From: an uncultured Acetatifactor sp. | Lineage (GTDB): Bacteria > Bacillota > Clostridia > Lachnospirales > Lachnospiraceae | Direction of reading: 5' to 3' | DNA: 64,000 bases | NCBI GenBank assembly: GCA_910577235.1 | Contig: CAJTMX010000021.1 | Coordinates: 1 to 64,000 of the forward strand | In this document: positions 52,742 through 62,803 of the stretch, one piece after another | Layout: every line of letters begins with the position of its first letter | Numbering within the stretch: the stretch's first letter is position 1 | Program-made: the position numbers and the translations under genes | Notes under the pieces: generated by a model | Database searches by the model: none | What the model was told of the DNA's origin: nothing | What the model saw: the letters and a program-made list of their open reading frames with translations, nothing else

Positions 52742-53594
52742 TCTTCACATCCCGGTGATACAGAGTTACACCGTAGCCTCCCTGATCTTTCAGCCGCGCG
52801 AAAAGGCGGTTTGACAGCGTTACGCTGCGATGCTTTCCCCCGGTACAGCCTATGGCGATCACCAGCCGGTATTTACCTTCCTTCACATAGTTGGGTATCA
52901 GAAACTTCACCATATCCGTCAACTTGTCCATAAATATGTGGGATTCCTCAAACCCCATCACATATTCCTGAACTTCCCGTTCATTGCCGGTCTTGTGCTT
53001 TAGCTGGTCTATATAGTAAGGATTGGGTAAAAAACGCACGTCAAACACCAGGTCCGCATCGGCGGGAATACCGTTTTTAAACCCAAATGACATTACCGTC
53101 ACCATCAGGCTGTTGTATTCCTCATTATTAATAAATATACGATCCAGTTCTTCTTTCAGCTCTCTGGTCAGCAGGCTGGTAGTGTCGATCACATAGTCCG
53201 CCTGTGTGCGGATCTTTTCCAGTACTTTGCGCTCCCGGCGCACTCCGTCCAGAGTACGTCCCTCCACCGCCAGAGGATGCAGCCGTCTGCTCTCCTTGTA
53301 GCGCTTGATCAGCACATCATCCCCCGCCTCCATAAACAGGATTTCCACGTTGTATTTCCGATCCTTGAGCTCCTGCAGTACCTTAGTTGCGTCCTCAAAA
53401 CTCTGATCCGCCCGCACGTCCAGGCCCAGCGCGACCTTGGTGATCTCGCTGCCAGGCATGGTGATCAGTTCCGCAAACTTGCGCACCAGCGTCACAGGCA
53501 GGTTATCCACACAGTAGTAACCCGCATCCTCAAGCATTTTCAGCGCGGTACGCTTACCGCCGCCGCTCATTCCCGTCACTACCACAAAGCGCAT
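52734..53594 (-). CDS. rapZ: RapZ/YvcJ nucleotide-binding adapter with altered P-loop
   Basis: 286 residues of the RapZ family. The N-terminal kinase-like domain has the P-loop GMSGGGKRT at 8-16; the Ser/Thr that normally follows Lys and binds Mg-phosphate is Arg15. EDAGYYCVDNLP is intact. The C-terminal domain carries IAIGCTGGKHRSVT, the metabolite-binding part. In other bacteria it controls glucosamine-6-phosphate synthesis or competence. It overlaps whiA by 8 bases; yvcK/glmR, which usually lies between the two, is absent here. Confidence 0.93.
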   Translation of the reverse strand: MRFVVVTGMSGGGKRTALKMLEDAGYYCVDNLPVTLVRKFAELITMPGSEITKVALGLDVRADQSFEDATKVLQELKDRKYNVEILFMEAGDDVLIKRYKESRRLHPLAVEGRTLDGVRRERKVLEKIRTQADYVIDTTSLLTRELKEELDRIFINNEEYNSLMVTVMSFGFKNGIPADADLVFDVRFLPNPYYIDQLKHKTGNEREVQEYVMGFEESHIFMDKLTDMVKFLIPNYVKEGKYRLVIAIGCTGGKHRSVTLSNRLFARLKDQGGYGVTLYHRDVKNE

Positions 53595-53660
53595 CTTTTG
53601 TCTGCTCCTTCCTCACCTATCACATAGCTGCTCTATGTTTCTCCTCGTTTAGCCACTGTA

Positions 53661-54569
53661 TCATTCCACATATATCACTTCTGTCTCCAGATCCACGCCA
53701 AAACACGCTTTAACCCTCTCCTGCACATGGGCAATCAGATCTTTTACGTCCTCACAGGTGGCTTTTCCCATATTGACAATAAAACCGCAATGTTTATCCG
53801 ACACCCTCGCACCGCCGATCTGGTAGCCCCGAAGACCCGATTTCATGATCAGCTCTCCGGCAAAGTATCCCTCCGGTCTCTTAAACACGCTGCCTGCGCT
53901 GGGATATTCCAGCGGCTGCTTTTCCCGCCTTTTAGCGGCCAGCTCCTTCATCTTTTCGGAGATAGTCTCCCGCTCTCCCCGCGCCAGTCTCAGCGTCACC
54001 TCCACCACCGTAAAGGGCTGTCCTTTGATGGCGCTGGTTCTGTAGCCGAACTCCATAGTCGCATTGTCCAGCTCCAGCACATTGCCCTGGCGGTCCACTA
54101 CCTTGACCATATCTGCCACCTGGGATATCTCCCCTCCGTAGGCCCCCGCGTTCATGATCACGCCGCCGCCTATGGTTCCGGGTATGCCGGAGGCAAACTC
54201 CAAACCCGTCAGACTGTGTTCACAGGCCGTCTGGGCCACCTGAGACATCAACGCTCCCGCCTGAACGATCATGCGCTCTCCCTGCACCTGTATCTGCTGC
54301 ATCCGTGAGCCCACATGCAGCACCACGCCTGCATACCCTCTGTCACTGACCAGCAGATTGCTGCCGTTTCCCAGAATCAGGCAGGGCTGCTCCACCATCT
54401 GCAGATACCGTTGAAGATGGGTGAGCTGCTCCATACTCTCAATCTCCACAAAGCAATCCGCCTCTCCCCCGATCCGGAAAGTGGTGTGCCTGCTCATCGG
54501 CTCTCCCAAAAGGATATTTTCCCGGGGTACATAGCTCTCCAGGGTCTGCAACACTGTATTACTAATCAT
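53661..54569 (-). CDS. murB: UDP-N-acetylenolpyruvoylglucosamine reductase
   Basis: A 302-residue FAD enzyme reducing UDP-GlcNAc-enolpyruvate to UDP-MurNAc in peptidoglycan synthesis. The FAD domain has RHTTFRIGG and LGNGSNLLVSD. The catalytic Ser sits in YPSAGSVFKRP, and the C-terminal Glu in ETEVIYVE. It is the short type IIb form common in Firmicutes. It lies in the cluster hprK-ROK-murB-rapZ-whiA. Confidence 0.96.
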   Translation of the reverse strand: MISNTVLQTLESYVPRENILLGEPMSRHTTFRIGGEADCFVEIESMEQLTHLQRYLQMVEQPCLILGNGSNLLVSDRGYAGVVLHVGSRMQQIQVQGERMIVQAGALMSQVAQTACEHSLTGLEFASGIPGTIGGGVIMNAGAYGGEISQVADMVKVVDRQGNVLELDNATMEFGYRTSAIKGQPFTVVEVTLRLARGERETISEKMKELAAKRREKQPLEYPSAGSVFKRPEGYFAGELIMKSGLRGYQIGGARVSDKHCGFIVNMGKATCEDVKDLIAHVQERVKACFGVDLETEVIYVE

Positions 54570-54599
54570 TCCGACTCCTATCTGTCCGCCTTGGCGGTG

Positions 54600-55538
54600 T
54601 TATTCATTCAAGATCAATCCTGCCGCGCCAAAAATACCGGCGTCATTGCCCAGCGTGGCCAGGGCAAACTCCGCGTTCCTACAGCCGTGAAAAACATATT
54701 TTTCATAGGCGGGCCGGATATAATCGAACAGAACGGTCCCCGCCTTGGACACGCCGCCGCCGATGACAAATACCTCGGGATTGACTACGGCAGCTACGGC
54801 TGCCAGCCCCTTTCCCAGATATTCTCCGAAACGCTCGGCAATCTGAACCGCCACCCGGTCTCCCGCCTTCACCGCGTCCCACACGGCTTTGGCAGACAGT
54901 TCGCCGCCGCGCAGTACGCTGGGCTCCTGATCCTGCGCCAGACGCCGTCTGGCCAGGCGCACCACCCCTGTGGCGGAGGCGTACTGTTCCAGACAGCCGT
55001 GGTTCTCACAGCCGCAGGACTCGGTCTCCTCATCCTCGATATGGATATGCCCGATCTCTCCGCCCGCGCCGGTGGCACCCGTCAAAATGCTGCCGTTTAC
55101 GATGATACCGCCACCCACACCGGTACCCAGAGTCACGGCCACGATGTTGTCGTGGCCTTTTCCGCCCCCCTGCCACATCTCTCCAAAAGCGGCAACATTG
55201 GCGTCATTGGCGGCTTTCACCGGAAGATCCAGATAGGAACCCAACACCTGAGAGATATTGATAACATCCCATCCCAGGTTTACGGCTTTGTAGATGGTTC
55301 CCTCATCGTCCACAGGTCCGGGAGCGCCTACGCCCACGCCCTGGATATCGGAACTGTCTATATTCATAGACGTCATTTTATCCCGGATGCTAGCGGCGAT
55401 ATCCGGCAGGATATGACACCCCTGCTCCCGCTTTACTGTGGGGATCTCCCATTTTTCCAGTACCCTTCCTTCCCGGTCAAACAGTCCCAGCTTGACCGTA
55501 GTGCCCCCTATATCCACTCCGACGGCGTATTTTTTCAT
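54600..55538 (-). CDS. ROK family glucokinase
   Basis: 312 residues. The ATP-binding DIGGTTVKLG, the sugar site NDANVAAFGE, the ROK zinc motif CGCENHGCLEQYAS and the phosphate 2 loop (TLGTGVGGGI) are all present. It is the glucokinase type (GlcK) found beside murB/hprK in many Clostridia. ATG 55538 follows AGGGAGGGCCAGG. It phosphorylates glucose, feeding the carbon state read by HprK. Confidence 0.93.
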   Translation of the reverse strand: MKKYAVGVDIGGTTVKLGLFDREGRVLEKWEIPTVKREQGCHILPDIAASIRDKMTSMNIDSSDIQGVGVGAPGPVDDEGTIYKAVNLGWDVINISQVLGSYLDLPVKAANDANVAAFGEMWQGGGKGHDNIVAVTLGTGVGGGIIVNGSILTGATGAGGEIGHIHIEDEETESCGCENHGCLEQYASATGVVRLARRRLAQDQEPSVLRGGELSAKAVWDAVKAGDRVAVQIAERFGEYLGKGLAAVAAVVNPEVFVIGGGVSKAGTVLFDYIRPAYEKYVFHGCRNAEFALATLGNDAGIFGAAGLILNE

Positions 55539-55594
55539 CCTGGCCCTCCCTATTTCAATATACGTGTTCTGTTTTATTTTATGCATGAATAAGA

Positions 55595-56533
55595 CTAGTC
55601 GTCCTCTTCTCTTCTTTTTGCCAGAGAGTTCTGTACCCGGGTATACAGTTCCTGCGCCGCGTTATATCCCATCTTCTTCTGACGGTGGTTGACGGCCGCG
55701 GTCTCACAGATGATTGCCAGGTTACGGCCCGGACGGATGGGAATATTGTGACACACGATCTTGTTGCCCAGATATTCGGTATAGCTCTCCTCCAGCCCCA
55801 GGCGGTCATACTCCTTCTCCTTGTCCCAGTCCTCCAGCCGGATCACCAGGTCTATAGACTGGGTCTCTCTCACGGAGGAGGCGCCAAACATGGCCTTGAT
55901 ATCCACGATGCCGATACCCCGCAGCTCGATAAAATGCTTGGTGATATCCGGAGCGCTGCCGATCAGGGTGTCGTCGCTGACCTTGCGCAGCTCCACCACA
56001 TCATCCGTCACCAGACGGTGTCCGCGCTTAACCAGTTCCAGGGCCGCCTCCGATTTACCGATACCGCTCTCGCCGGTGATCAGCACACCCTCTCCGTATA
56101 CGTCCACCAGCACGCCGTGCACGGAGATGCAGGGAGCCAGTTTCACATTGAGCCAGCGTATGGACTCCGCCATAAAGGAGGATGTGGACTTTTTGGTGGA
56201 CAGTATGGGAATCTTGTGTTCCAGCGCATACTGCATGAACAGTTGGTCCGGCTGCAGTTCCCGGGAAAAGACTATGGCCGGGATATCATAAGAAAACAGT
56301 TTGTCATAGACCTCCCGCTTGCGTGTCTCCTCCAGCCCCTCCAGATAGGTGTACTCCACAAATCCGATGATCTGCAGTCTGGAGGCGTCAAAATGCTCAA
56401 AGTATCCTGCCAGCTGAAGAGCGGGACGGTTGATGTCGGGCTGGGTGATCTTTTTCTTGTTCAGTTCCAGCTCCGGCGTCAGATTTTCCAGTTTCATTTT
56501 CTCGATCAGACGATTCAGACTTACACTAGCCAT
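55595..56533 (-). CDS. hprK: HPr kinase/phosphorylase
   Basis: 312 residues. The N-terminal MurF-like domain is followed by the catalytic domain with P-loop GESGIGKSEAALEL, capping LVTDDVVELRKV, and signature IELRGIGIVDIKAMFG. It phosphorylates Ser46 of HPr, and presumably of the Crh-like protein at 51578-51835, in response to fructose-1,6-bisphosphate, giving carbon catabolite control through CcpA. It is first of the hprK-to-crh gene run. Confidence 0.96.
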   Translation of the reverse strand: MASVSLNRLIEKMKLENLTPELELNKKKITQPDINRPALQLAGYFEHFDASRLQIIGFVEYTYLEGLEETRKREVYDKLFSYDIPAIVFSRELQPDQLFMQYALEHKIPILSTKKSTSSFMAESIRWLNVKLAPCISVHGVLVDVYGEGVLITGESGIGKSEAALELVKRGHRLVTDDVVELRKVSDDTLIGSAPDITKHFIELRGIGIVDIKAMFGASSVRETQSIDLVIRLEDWDKEKEYDRLGLEESYTEYLGNKIVCHNIPIRPGRNLAIICETAAVNHRQKKMGYNAAQELYTRVQNSLAKRREEDD

Positions 56534-56632
56534 AGTAATCCTTTCCGCAAATACCGCAATTTTTGTAATTCAATAACAATATAGCACATCCGCTGTTTTT
56601 ATTCAATGAGAGAATCCCGGCTTGTTGTTTAT

Positions 56633-58558
56633 CTACTTGACATAGCTGAATGTCACCGACAATGTCTCTATATTCCCCAGAGTTTCCCCGTCCAGAACGC
56701 AGGCCGTCAGATCCAGGCCGCTGTGTTCCCGGACACGCACTCCCGGATGTCCCTGTTGTACCTGACCGACCCATGCGTTATACAGGTTGACTCTGGTAGT
56801 GTTGCCGTCATCGCTGCAGGTGTAGGGCTGTCCCCTGAGTTCATAGGGTTCTCCGTTTATCAGTATTTCCTGTATGTCTATACAATAGCCCGGAAAAAGT
56901 TTCTCCCCGTTGGCTATGGCCAGCGCGCTGAACGCTACGCCCTGTGCGTGTCCGCCGCTGACGCCGGTAAAGTCAAGGGCTGCCGTATACGTTCCTTCCC
57001 CGGTGACTTCCACATCCGTTGCCGCAATGCCGGCAGTAGCGGAAAACGGGGCATATGTATCTCCTACGCTGTACTGAACGCTCCAGTCCCCGCTGCCATA
57101 CATGATCCATGCCAGAGCCGTGTCGTCGTCCACGCCCACACCGTCCCCGGCATTGCCGTAGTCCGCGTCCATCTCCCTCCGTGCCTGGGCCGTCACATCT
57201 TCTCTGGATCTGTCGGCCTCTGTGTCCCGGCTGTGCCCGGTATACAGTTCCGCGATCTCCGGGGAAACGATCTTACAGTCGATGCGGCTATACAGATTGT
57301 TGCAGTCCCAAAGCACAGGGCAGTAACCGTACAGATCGCAGTTGTTTAAAAGGTTGCGCACATAATCCCCGGTGTTATCCTTGGGTTCCGACACATTATC
57401 CTTCATCCGCACACCGTATTCCCCGATGATCACACCATATCCCTTATCCGTAAAACTCTTCATCAGAGCCAGTGTATCATTCATCGTATCGTACTCCTGT
57501 CTGGTCCCCCATGCGGCAATGCTGGAGTTGATACAATAGCCGCTGGGCTCATAGTAATGTACAGAGATCAGCAGTTTATTCTCCGCCGTATCCTCGGGCA
57601 TTTTGAATCTGCTGTTACAGGTTCCCTTGATATCTGTATTAAATCCCGCAATCAGCAGAAAACGCTGAGAATTGTTGCCACCCAACCCTCGTATCGTATC
57701 TACAAACGCTTGATTGATCCTGTTTGCCACGGTATAGCAGTCGGAGTCCGAGAGCGTTCCCGAATCCGTAGCTATATCCGTATCGTTCAGTCTGTGCCCC
57801 AGTTCTTCATTGCCGGACTCAAAGATCACATAATCGGAATACTCCTTAAATCGCTCTCCAATCTGGGTCCACATGGCTTTGTACAGCTCCATGGCGCCGT
57901 CTCTGGTCTCCTGGCTGGCGGAGCCGAACATTCCCCACCAGCCGCCGTCCCAGTGATCGTTGATGATCACATACATTCCGGCGTTCCGGGCATACCTTAC
58001 GATCTCCTCCACACGGTCCAGATAAGCTTTGTCTATGGTGTAGTCTCCGGTCTCAAAATTCATGGCGTTGGTCCAGGCTACCGGAAGGCGCAGCGTATCA
58101 AAGCCCGCTGCCTTCATACCGTCCAGCATTTCCTGCGTGGTCACAGGCTGTCCCCAGCAGGTCTCATATTCCGTGGGGCGCGCCCCGGTGCCCAGCCATA
58201 TCCTGCCGTAGGCCTCCATGGTATTGCCCAGATTGATACCGTTGCCCATAAGTTCCGTCACTTCCAAAGCGGTAAGCCCCTCCCGCAGGGAACCGTCATC
58301 GGCGTTATCACCCGCGGCCACCGCATTTTGCCCATTCTGTTCCGTGCCGTTTTCTTCCGCTGCCGTGGACTCCTCCACCGTTTCGGTCTCCTCCGTTTCG
58401 GACGATCCCTCTGCTGTGACGGATTCCGCCGCGGAAGTCTGCCCTGCCTCAGGTGAAGACGGATTCCCGCTATTTCCGCAGGCCGTAATCCCCAACGTCA
58501 CTGCCAGCAGCACCGCCGCTGCCGTCCAGTCTTTTCTCATACCAACTTTTTTCCTCAT
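56633..58558 (-). CDS. GH5 cellulase lipoprotein with C-terminal binding module
   Basis: 641 residues. A lipoprotein signal ends at LGITAC, followed by a ~75-residue Glu/Ser/Thr-rich linker. The GH5 domain carries NGINLGNTMEAYG at its start, the acid/base Glu in FESGNEELG and the nucleophile Glu in VIIGEYGVR. A C-terminal ~160-residue beta-rich region (WSVQYSVGDTYAPFSATAG) looks like a carbohydrate-binding module. It hydrolyses beta-1,4-glucan at the cell surface. It sits between uvrC and hprK, which are often close neighbours, so it looks inserted. The start could also be ATG 58540. Confidence 0.92.
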   Translation of the reverse strand: MRKKVGMRKDWTAAAVLLAVTLGITACGNSGNPSSPEAGQTSAAESVTAEGSSETEETETVEESTAAEENGTEQNGQNAVAAGDNADDGSLREGLTALEVTELMGNGINLGNTMEAYGRIWLGTGARPTEYETCWGQPVTTQEMLDGMKAAGFDTLRLPVAWTNAMNFETGDYTIDKAYLDRVEEIVRYARNAGMYVIINDHWDGGWWGMFGSASQETRDGAMELYKAMWTQIGERFKEYSDYVIFESGNEELGHRLNDTDIATDSGTLSDSDCYTVANRINQAFVDTIRGLGGNNSQRFLLIAGFNTDIKGTCNSRFKMPEDTAENKLLISVHYYEPSGYCINSSIAAWGTRQEYDTMNDTLALMKSFTDKGYGVIIGEYGVRMKDNVSEPKDNTGDYVRNLLNNCDLYGYCPVLWDCNNLYSRIDCKIVSPEIAELYTGHSRDTEADRSREDVTAQARREMDADYGNAGDGVGVDDDTALAWIMYGSGDWSVQYSVGDTYAPFSATAGIAATDVEVTGEGTYTAALDFTGVSGGHAQGVAFSALAIANGEKLFPGYCIDIQEILINGEPYELRGQPYTCSDDGNTTRVNLYNAWVGQVQQGHPGVRVREHSGLDLTACVLDGETLGNIETLSVTFSYVK

Positions 58559-58607
58559 ATCTCCCGACCTTTCCCCTCATTACGATACTTGATTCTCCTT
58601 CTCATCA

Positions 58608-58625
58608 GCAAAAAGACCTTTTTGC
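58608..58625 (-). terminator. Hairpin after uvrC
   Basis: GCAAAAAG / CTTTTTGC (a short stem rich in T on the minus strand) lies ~35 bases past the uvrC stop. It is a weak intrinsic terminator. Confidence 0.45.
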
Positions 58626-58658
58626 CGAAAGACGCCGCCGTATATATCATAAATAGCG

Positions 58659-60521
58659 CTATTGCCGAAAGAACTGATAAATCTGCTCCGCCACATTCCC
58701 GGGTATCTCCGGCACCTGCATCAGTTCTTCCACCTGAGCGGCTTTTATCTCCTCCAGAGACTTAAAGTATCGCATCAGCGCCTTACGCCTTGTGGGTCCC
58801 ACTCCGGGTATATCGTCCAGTTGAGATTTAACTTGAGCCTTACTGCGCAGGGAGCGATGATACTCGATGGCAAAGCGATGGGCCTCGTCCTGTATCCTGG
58901 TGATTAGCTTAAAGCCCTCGCTGCGGGTGTCAATGGGAATCTCCACATTGTTGTAATACAAACCTCTGGTGCGGTGGTTGTCGTCCTTTACCATACCGCA
59001 TACCGGGATATGAACCCCCAGTTCCTCCAGCACGGACAGCGCGATATTGACCTGGCCCCTGCCGCCGTCCATGAGCAGCAGATCCGGGAATTTGGTAAAG
59101 CTGCCGTATTTCTGGTCCATATTTCGCTGTGTCAGATCCCTGCTCTCCTCCAGCCCATGCACCAGACGGCGGGTCAGCACTTCCTTCATACATGCGTAGT
59201 CATCCGGCCCTGCCACGGTCTTGATGCGGAACTTGCGGTAGTCGCTGCGTTTGGGCTTACCCTTTTCATACACCACCATGGAACCCACATTCTCAAACCC
59301 GCTGATATTGGAAATATCAAATGCTTCCATGCGGTCCACGCAGGACAGACCCAGCCAGCCGGCGATCTCCTTTACCGCGCCTATGGTGCGCCCCTCCTCG
59401 CGCTTGAGTTTTTCCTTGTCCTGGTTCAGTATCAGCTTGGCGTTCTGAGCCGCCAGCTCCACCAGTTTTTCCTTGCTGCCGATCTTGGGTACGCGGATAC
59501 GCACCCGGGAACCCTTGCGCTCCGACAACCATTTTTCCACCAGTTCGCTGTCCGTGATCTCATACTGCAGCATCAGTTCCCGGGGAATAAACGGAGTGCC
59601 CGCGTAAAACTGTTTCACAAATCCTTCCAGAATTTCTTCTTTTGCCGCGCCCGACACGTGTGTCATATAGTAATGTTCCCGGCCGATCAGCTTACCGTCA
59701 CGCACAAAAAAAACCTGTACCACCGCGTCTGTCTCATCCCGGTACAGCGCTATGATATCCTTGTCATCCAGGGCGCTGTCTGTGATCTTCTGTTTCTGGG
59801 ACACGGATTTCACGCTGGTATACAGATCCCTGTAGCGCGCCGCCTCCTCAAAGTTCATCTCTTCAGCAGCCGCCTTCATTTTCTCATCCAAATCCCTGAG
59901 AATCTTGTTATAGTTGCCGTTTAAAAACTCCAGCGCCTGTCCCAGCTGTTGCCGGTATTGTTCTTTATCTATATATCCCTGGCAGGGCGCCATGCATTGC
60001 TTGATATGGTAGTTCAGGCATGGACGCTCATTGCCGATATCTCTGGGCAGACTGCGGTTACAGGTCCGCAGACAGAACAACTTGTTCAACAGTTCAATGG
60101 TATCCTTCACCGCGGCAGCGCTGGTATAAGGCCCATAATAGCGGGATTTGTCCTTTTTCATCTGTCTGGAAAACAGAATGCGGGGGAAGTCCTCCCCCAT
60201 AGTCACCTTAATATAAGGATAAGTCTTATCATCCTTCAGCAGAGTATTATACTTGGGAGAATGTTCCTTGATCAGATTATTCTCCAATACCAGAGCCTCA
60301 AGCTCCGAGTCCGTGACAATATACTCAAAACGGGCGATCAGCGTCACCATCTTGTCGATCATGGGACCTCTGCCTATATTCTCCCGAAAATAGGATCGCA
60401 CGCGATTGTGGAGATTTACCGCCTTGCCCACATACAAGATCGTGTCCGCGGCGTCTCTCATAATATAAACTCCCGGTTTGCCCGGGAGTTTTTTCAGTTC
60501 TTCTTCAAAATCAAAAGTCAT
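58659..60521 (-). CDS. uvrC: Excinuclease ABC subunit C
   Basis: A 620-residue UvrC, the dual incision nuclease of nucleotide excision repair. The N-terminal GIY-YIG domain (GVYIMRDAADTILYVGKA) makes the 3' cut. The UVR motif follows near residue 210 (KMKAAAEEMNFEEAARYRD), then the RNase-H-like domain for the 5' cut (MEAFDISNISG, LLLMDGGRGQ), then the HhH pair (DDIPGVGPTRRKALM). Complete. It follows ftsH by 28 bases and probably shares its transcript. Confidence 0.97.
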   Translation of the reverse strand: MTFDFEEELKKLPGKPGVYIMRDAADTILYVGKAVNLHNRVRSYFRENIGRGPMIDKMVTLIARFEYIVTDSELEALVLENNLIKEHSPKYNTLLKDDKTYPYIKVTMGEDFPRILFSRQMKKDKSRYYGPYTSAAAVKDTIELLNKLFCLRTCNRSLPRDIGNERPCLNYHIKQCMAPCQGYIDKEQYRQQLGQALEFLNGNYNKILRDLDEKMKAAAEEMNFEEAARYRDLYTSVKSVSQKQKITDSALDDKDIIALYRDETDAVVQVFFVRDGKLIGREHYYMTHVSGAAKEEILEGFVKQFYAGTPFIPRELMLQYEITDSELVEKWLSERKGSRVRIRVPKIGSKEKLVELAAQNAKLILNQDKEKLKREEGRTIGAVKEIAGWLGLSCVDRMEAFDISNISGFENVGSMVVYEKGKPKRSDYRKFRIKTVAGPDDYACMKEVLTRRLVHGLEESRDLTQRNMDQKYGSFTKFPDLLLMDGGRGQVNIALSVLEELGVHIPVCGMVKDDNHRTRGLYYNNVEIPIDTRSEGFKLITRIQDEAHRFAIEYHRSLRSKAQVKSQLDDIPGVGPTRRKALMRYFKSLEEIKAAQVEELMQVPEIPGNVAEQIYQFFRQ

Positions 60522-60549
60522 GGGATACGGACCTCATTCTCGCTCTTCT

Positions 60550-62736
60550 TTACAGGCTGCCGCCGGAGAAACGCCCCGTTGCTCCTGTGGACGATGTTTC
60601 CTGCCGCTCCTCTGGCTGCTCTGCTCCCGGCTCCTGTCCGGGAACCGTGGGGGGATCAGGTAATGTGACTTCCGGCGGCGATGCGGGCTCATCTTCTGCC
60701 GTCTCTCCGTCTGAGCTGTGGGAAGTCTCGTCTGTTACGGTTATATCAACGGAGCCATAAGCAGACTTTTTCTCCTGTGCCTTGGAATCTTCTTCCGCTT
60801 CCTTGGGTTCGGGCAGACCCTTCTCCCGGCGGAAGATCTCCATAAATTCCTTGCCGGTGATGGTCTCTTTCTCGATCAGATATTCGGCCAGTTTATCCAT
60901 CAGCTCCCGGTTATCCCTGAGCAGTTCCAGAGCTTTCTCATAGCTCTCCTTTAGGATCGCCACCACTTCGGCGTCAATATCCGCCGCGGTAGTGTCACTG
61001 CAGTTCAGCGTAGCCGTACCGTCCAGATATTTGTTCTGCACCGAAGCCAGCCCGATCAGGCCAAACTTCTTGCTCATGCCATACTCCGTTACCATAGCCT
61101 TGGCGATATTGGTGGCCTTCTCGATATCGTTGGCTGCGCCTGTGGTGACGGTGTCAAACACAATCTCCTCAGCGGCCCGGCCACCCACCAAACCTACCAG
61201 CATATCCCGCAGCTCCGCCTCGGTGTTCAGATATTTTTCCTCCTCGGGCACATGCATCACATAGCCCAGCGCCCCCATGGTGCGGGGCACAATGGTGATC
61301 TTCTGCACCGGCTCGGAATTCTTCTGCAAGGCGCTGATCAGCGCATGCCCCACCTCATGGTAGGATACGATACGCCGTTCCTCCTTGCTCATGATGCGGT
61401 CCTTTTTCTCCTTGCCCACCAGCACCTGCTCCACCGCGTTGAACAGATCCTTCTGACACACATACTCCCTGTTTTCCTTGACCGCGTTGATGGCAGCCTC
61501 ATTGATCATATTGGCCAGATCCGAACCCACGGCTCCGCTGGTGGCCAGAGCGATGGCGTCCAGATCCACCGTCTCATCCATCTTCACATCCTTGGAATGC
61601 ACTTTCAGGATATCCACCCGGCCTTTCAGATCCGGTTTATCCACGATGATCCGGCGGTCAAAACGACCGGGGCGCAGCAGCGCCTTATCCAATATCTCCG
61701 GGCGGTTGGTGGCCGCAAGGATCAGGATACCCTTGGAACTGTCAAAACCGTCCATCTCCGACAGCAGCTGGTTCAGCGTCTGTTCCCGCTCCTCATTGCC
61801 GCCGCCATACTTGGAGTCACGGCTGCGGCCGATGGCATCGATCTCGTCTATAAAAATAATACAGGGGGCATTTTTGGTGGCCTCCTTAAACAGGTCACGC
61901 ACACGGCTGGCACCCACGCCCACATACAGCTCAATAAAATCGGAACCTGTCAAGGAGAAAAACGGTACATGGGCCTCCCCGGCTACGGCCTTGGCCAGCA
62001 GGGTCTTACCCGTTCCGGGAGGGCCTACCAGCAGAGCGCCCTTGGGCAGCCTGGCACCGATCTTGGCATATCTTCCGGGATTGTGGAGAAAGTCCACCAC
62101 CTCCACCAGGGACTCCTTGGCCTCGTCCTCCCCCGCCACATCGGCAAAGGTCACGCCGGTCTCTTTCTGCACATAGACTTTGGCGTTGCTCTTGCCCACG
62201 CCCATGGGGCCGCCGCTGCCGCCCATCCTTCTGAACAGAAAACCCAGCAGTATCCACATCAATATAAGAGGCAGCACCAGCGTCACCAGGATCTGCATGA
62301 TCCACTCACCCACACTGGTGGAAACGCCGTATACTTCCACCCCATGCTCCAACGCTCTCTGGGTAACAGTCTCCGTGTTCTCGATCTGCAGGGTCTGGTA
62401 TTCCACCTTCACCGGCTGCATGCTATAGAAATCGAACAGTCTGGGGGTGGAATCCTCCACGCCGTCCTTAAGCGTAAAACAGACCGTCTCTCCGCTGAGT
62501 TTCACGGTCTCGATCTGATCCGCTTCCATCCTCTCCACAAAAGTGGAGTAAGGCACTTCGGTCACATTGCCGCCCTTACCAAAAAATATGGCCCACAGCA
62601 TACTGACAAAAAGCAGACTCATCAACACAAATACCAGGACCATCATTATACTGGGACGCGGGGGTTTCTGATTGTTGCCGCCGTTGCCTCCCGGCCCCGT
62701 ATTGCCGCCCGAGCCGCCGTTATTATAATTATCCAT
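60550..62736 (-). CDS. ftsH: ATP-dependent zinc metalloprotease FtsH
   Basis: 728 residues. A Gly/Asn-rich N-terminal tail of ~28, two membrane helices (about 30-52 and 145-168) around an external domain, the AAA module with Walker A GPPGTGKT (238-245) and Walker B CIIFIDEID, the SRH (RPGRFDRRI), and the zinc site HEVGH (460-464). A ~90-residue acidic, Pro-rich tail is longer than usual. It degrades unfolded membrane proteins and regulators; HflK and HflC here are its likely modulators. Confidence 0.97.
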   Translation of the reverse strand: MDNYNNGGSGGNTGPGGNGGNNQKPPRPSIMMVLVFVLMSLLFVSMLWAIFFGKGGNVTEVPYSTFVERMEADQIETVKLSGETVCFTLKDGVEDSTPRLFDFYSMQPVKVEYQTLQIENTETVTQRALEHGVEVYGVSTSVGEWIMQILVTLVLPLILMWILLGFLFRRMGGSGGPMGVGKSNAKVYVQKETGVTFADVAGEDEAKESLVEVVDFLHNPGRYAKIGARLPKGALLVGPPGTGKTLLAKAVAGEAHVPFFSLTGSDFIELYVGVGASRVRDLFKEATKNAPCIIFIDEIDAIGRSRDSKYGGGNEEREQTLNQLLSEMDGFDSSKGILILAATNRPEILDKALLRPGRFDRRIIVDKPDLKGRVDILKVHSKDVKMDETVDLDAIALATSGAVGSDLANMINEAAINAVKENREYVCQKDLFNAVEQVLVGKEKKDRIMSKEERRIVSYHEVGHALISALQKNSEPVQKITIVPRTMGALGYVMHVPEEEKYLNTEAELRDMLVGLVGGRAAEEIVFDTVTTGAANDIEKATNIAKAMVTEYGMSKKFGLIGLASVQNKYLDGTATLNCSDTTAADIDAEVVAILKESYEKALELLRDNRELMDKLAEYLIEKETITGKEFMEIFRREKGLPEPKEAEEDSKAQEKKSAYGSVDITVTDETSHSSDGETAEDEPASPPEVTLPDPPTVPGQEPGAEQPEERQETSSTGATGRFSGGSL

Positions 62737-62803
62737 CTGATTACCTGTAAATCCCTTTCCATTAAATGATTAGGTTGCACCCATGTTAATTCATATGTTT
62801 ACT

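Noticed and set aside
60550..60700. Frameshifted FtsH C-terminus because the tail is long and Pro/Glu-rich
   Set aside because: The frame stays open and low-complexity acidic tails are common in FtsH of this group.
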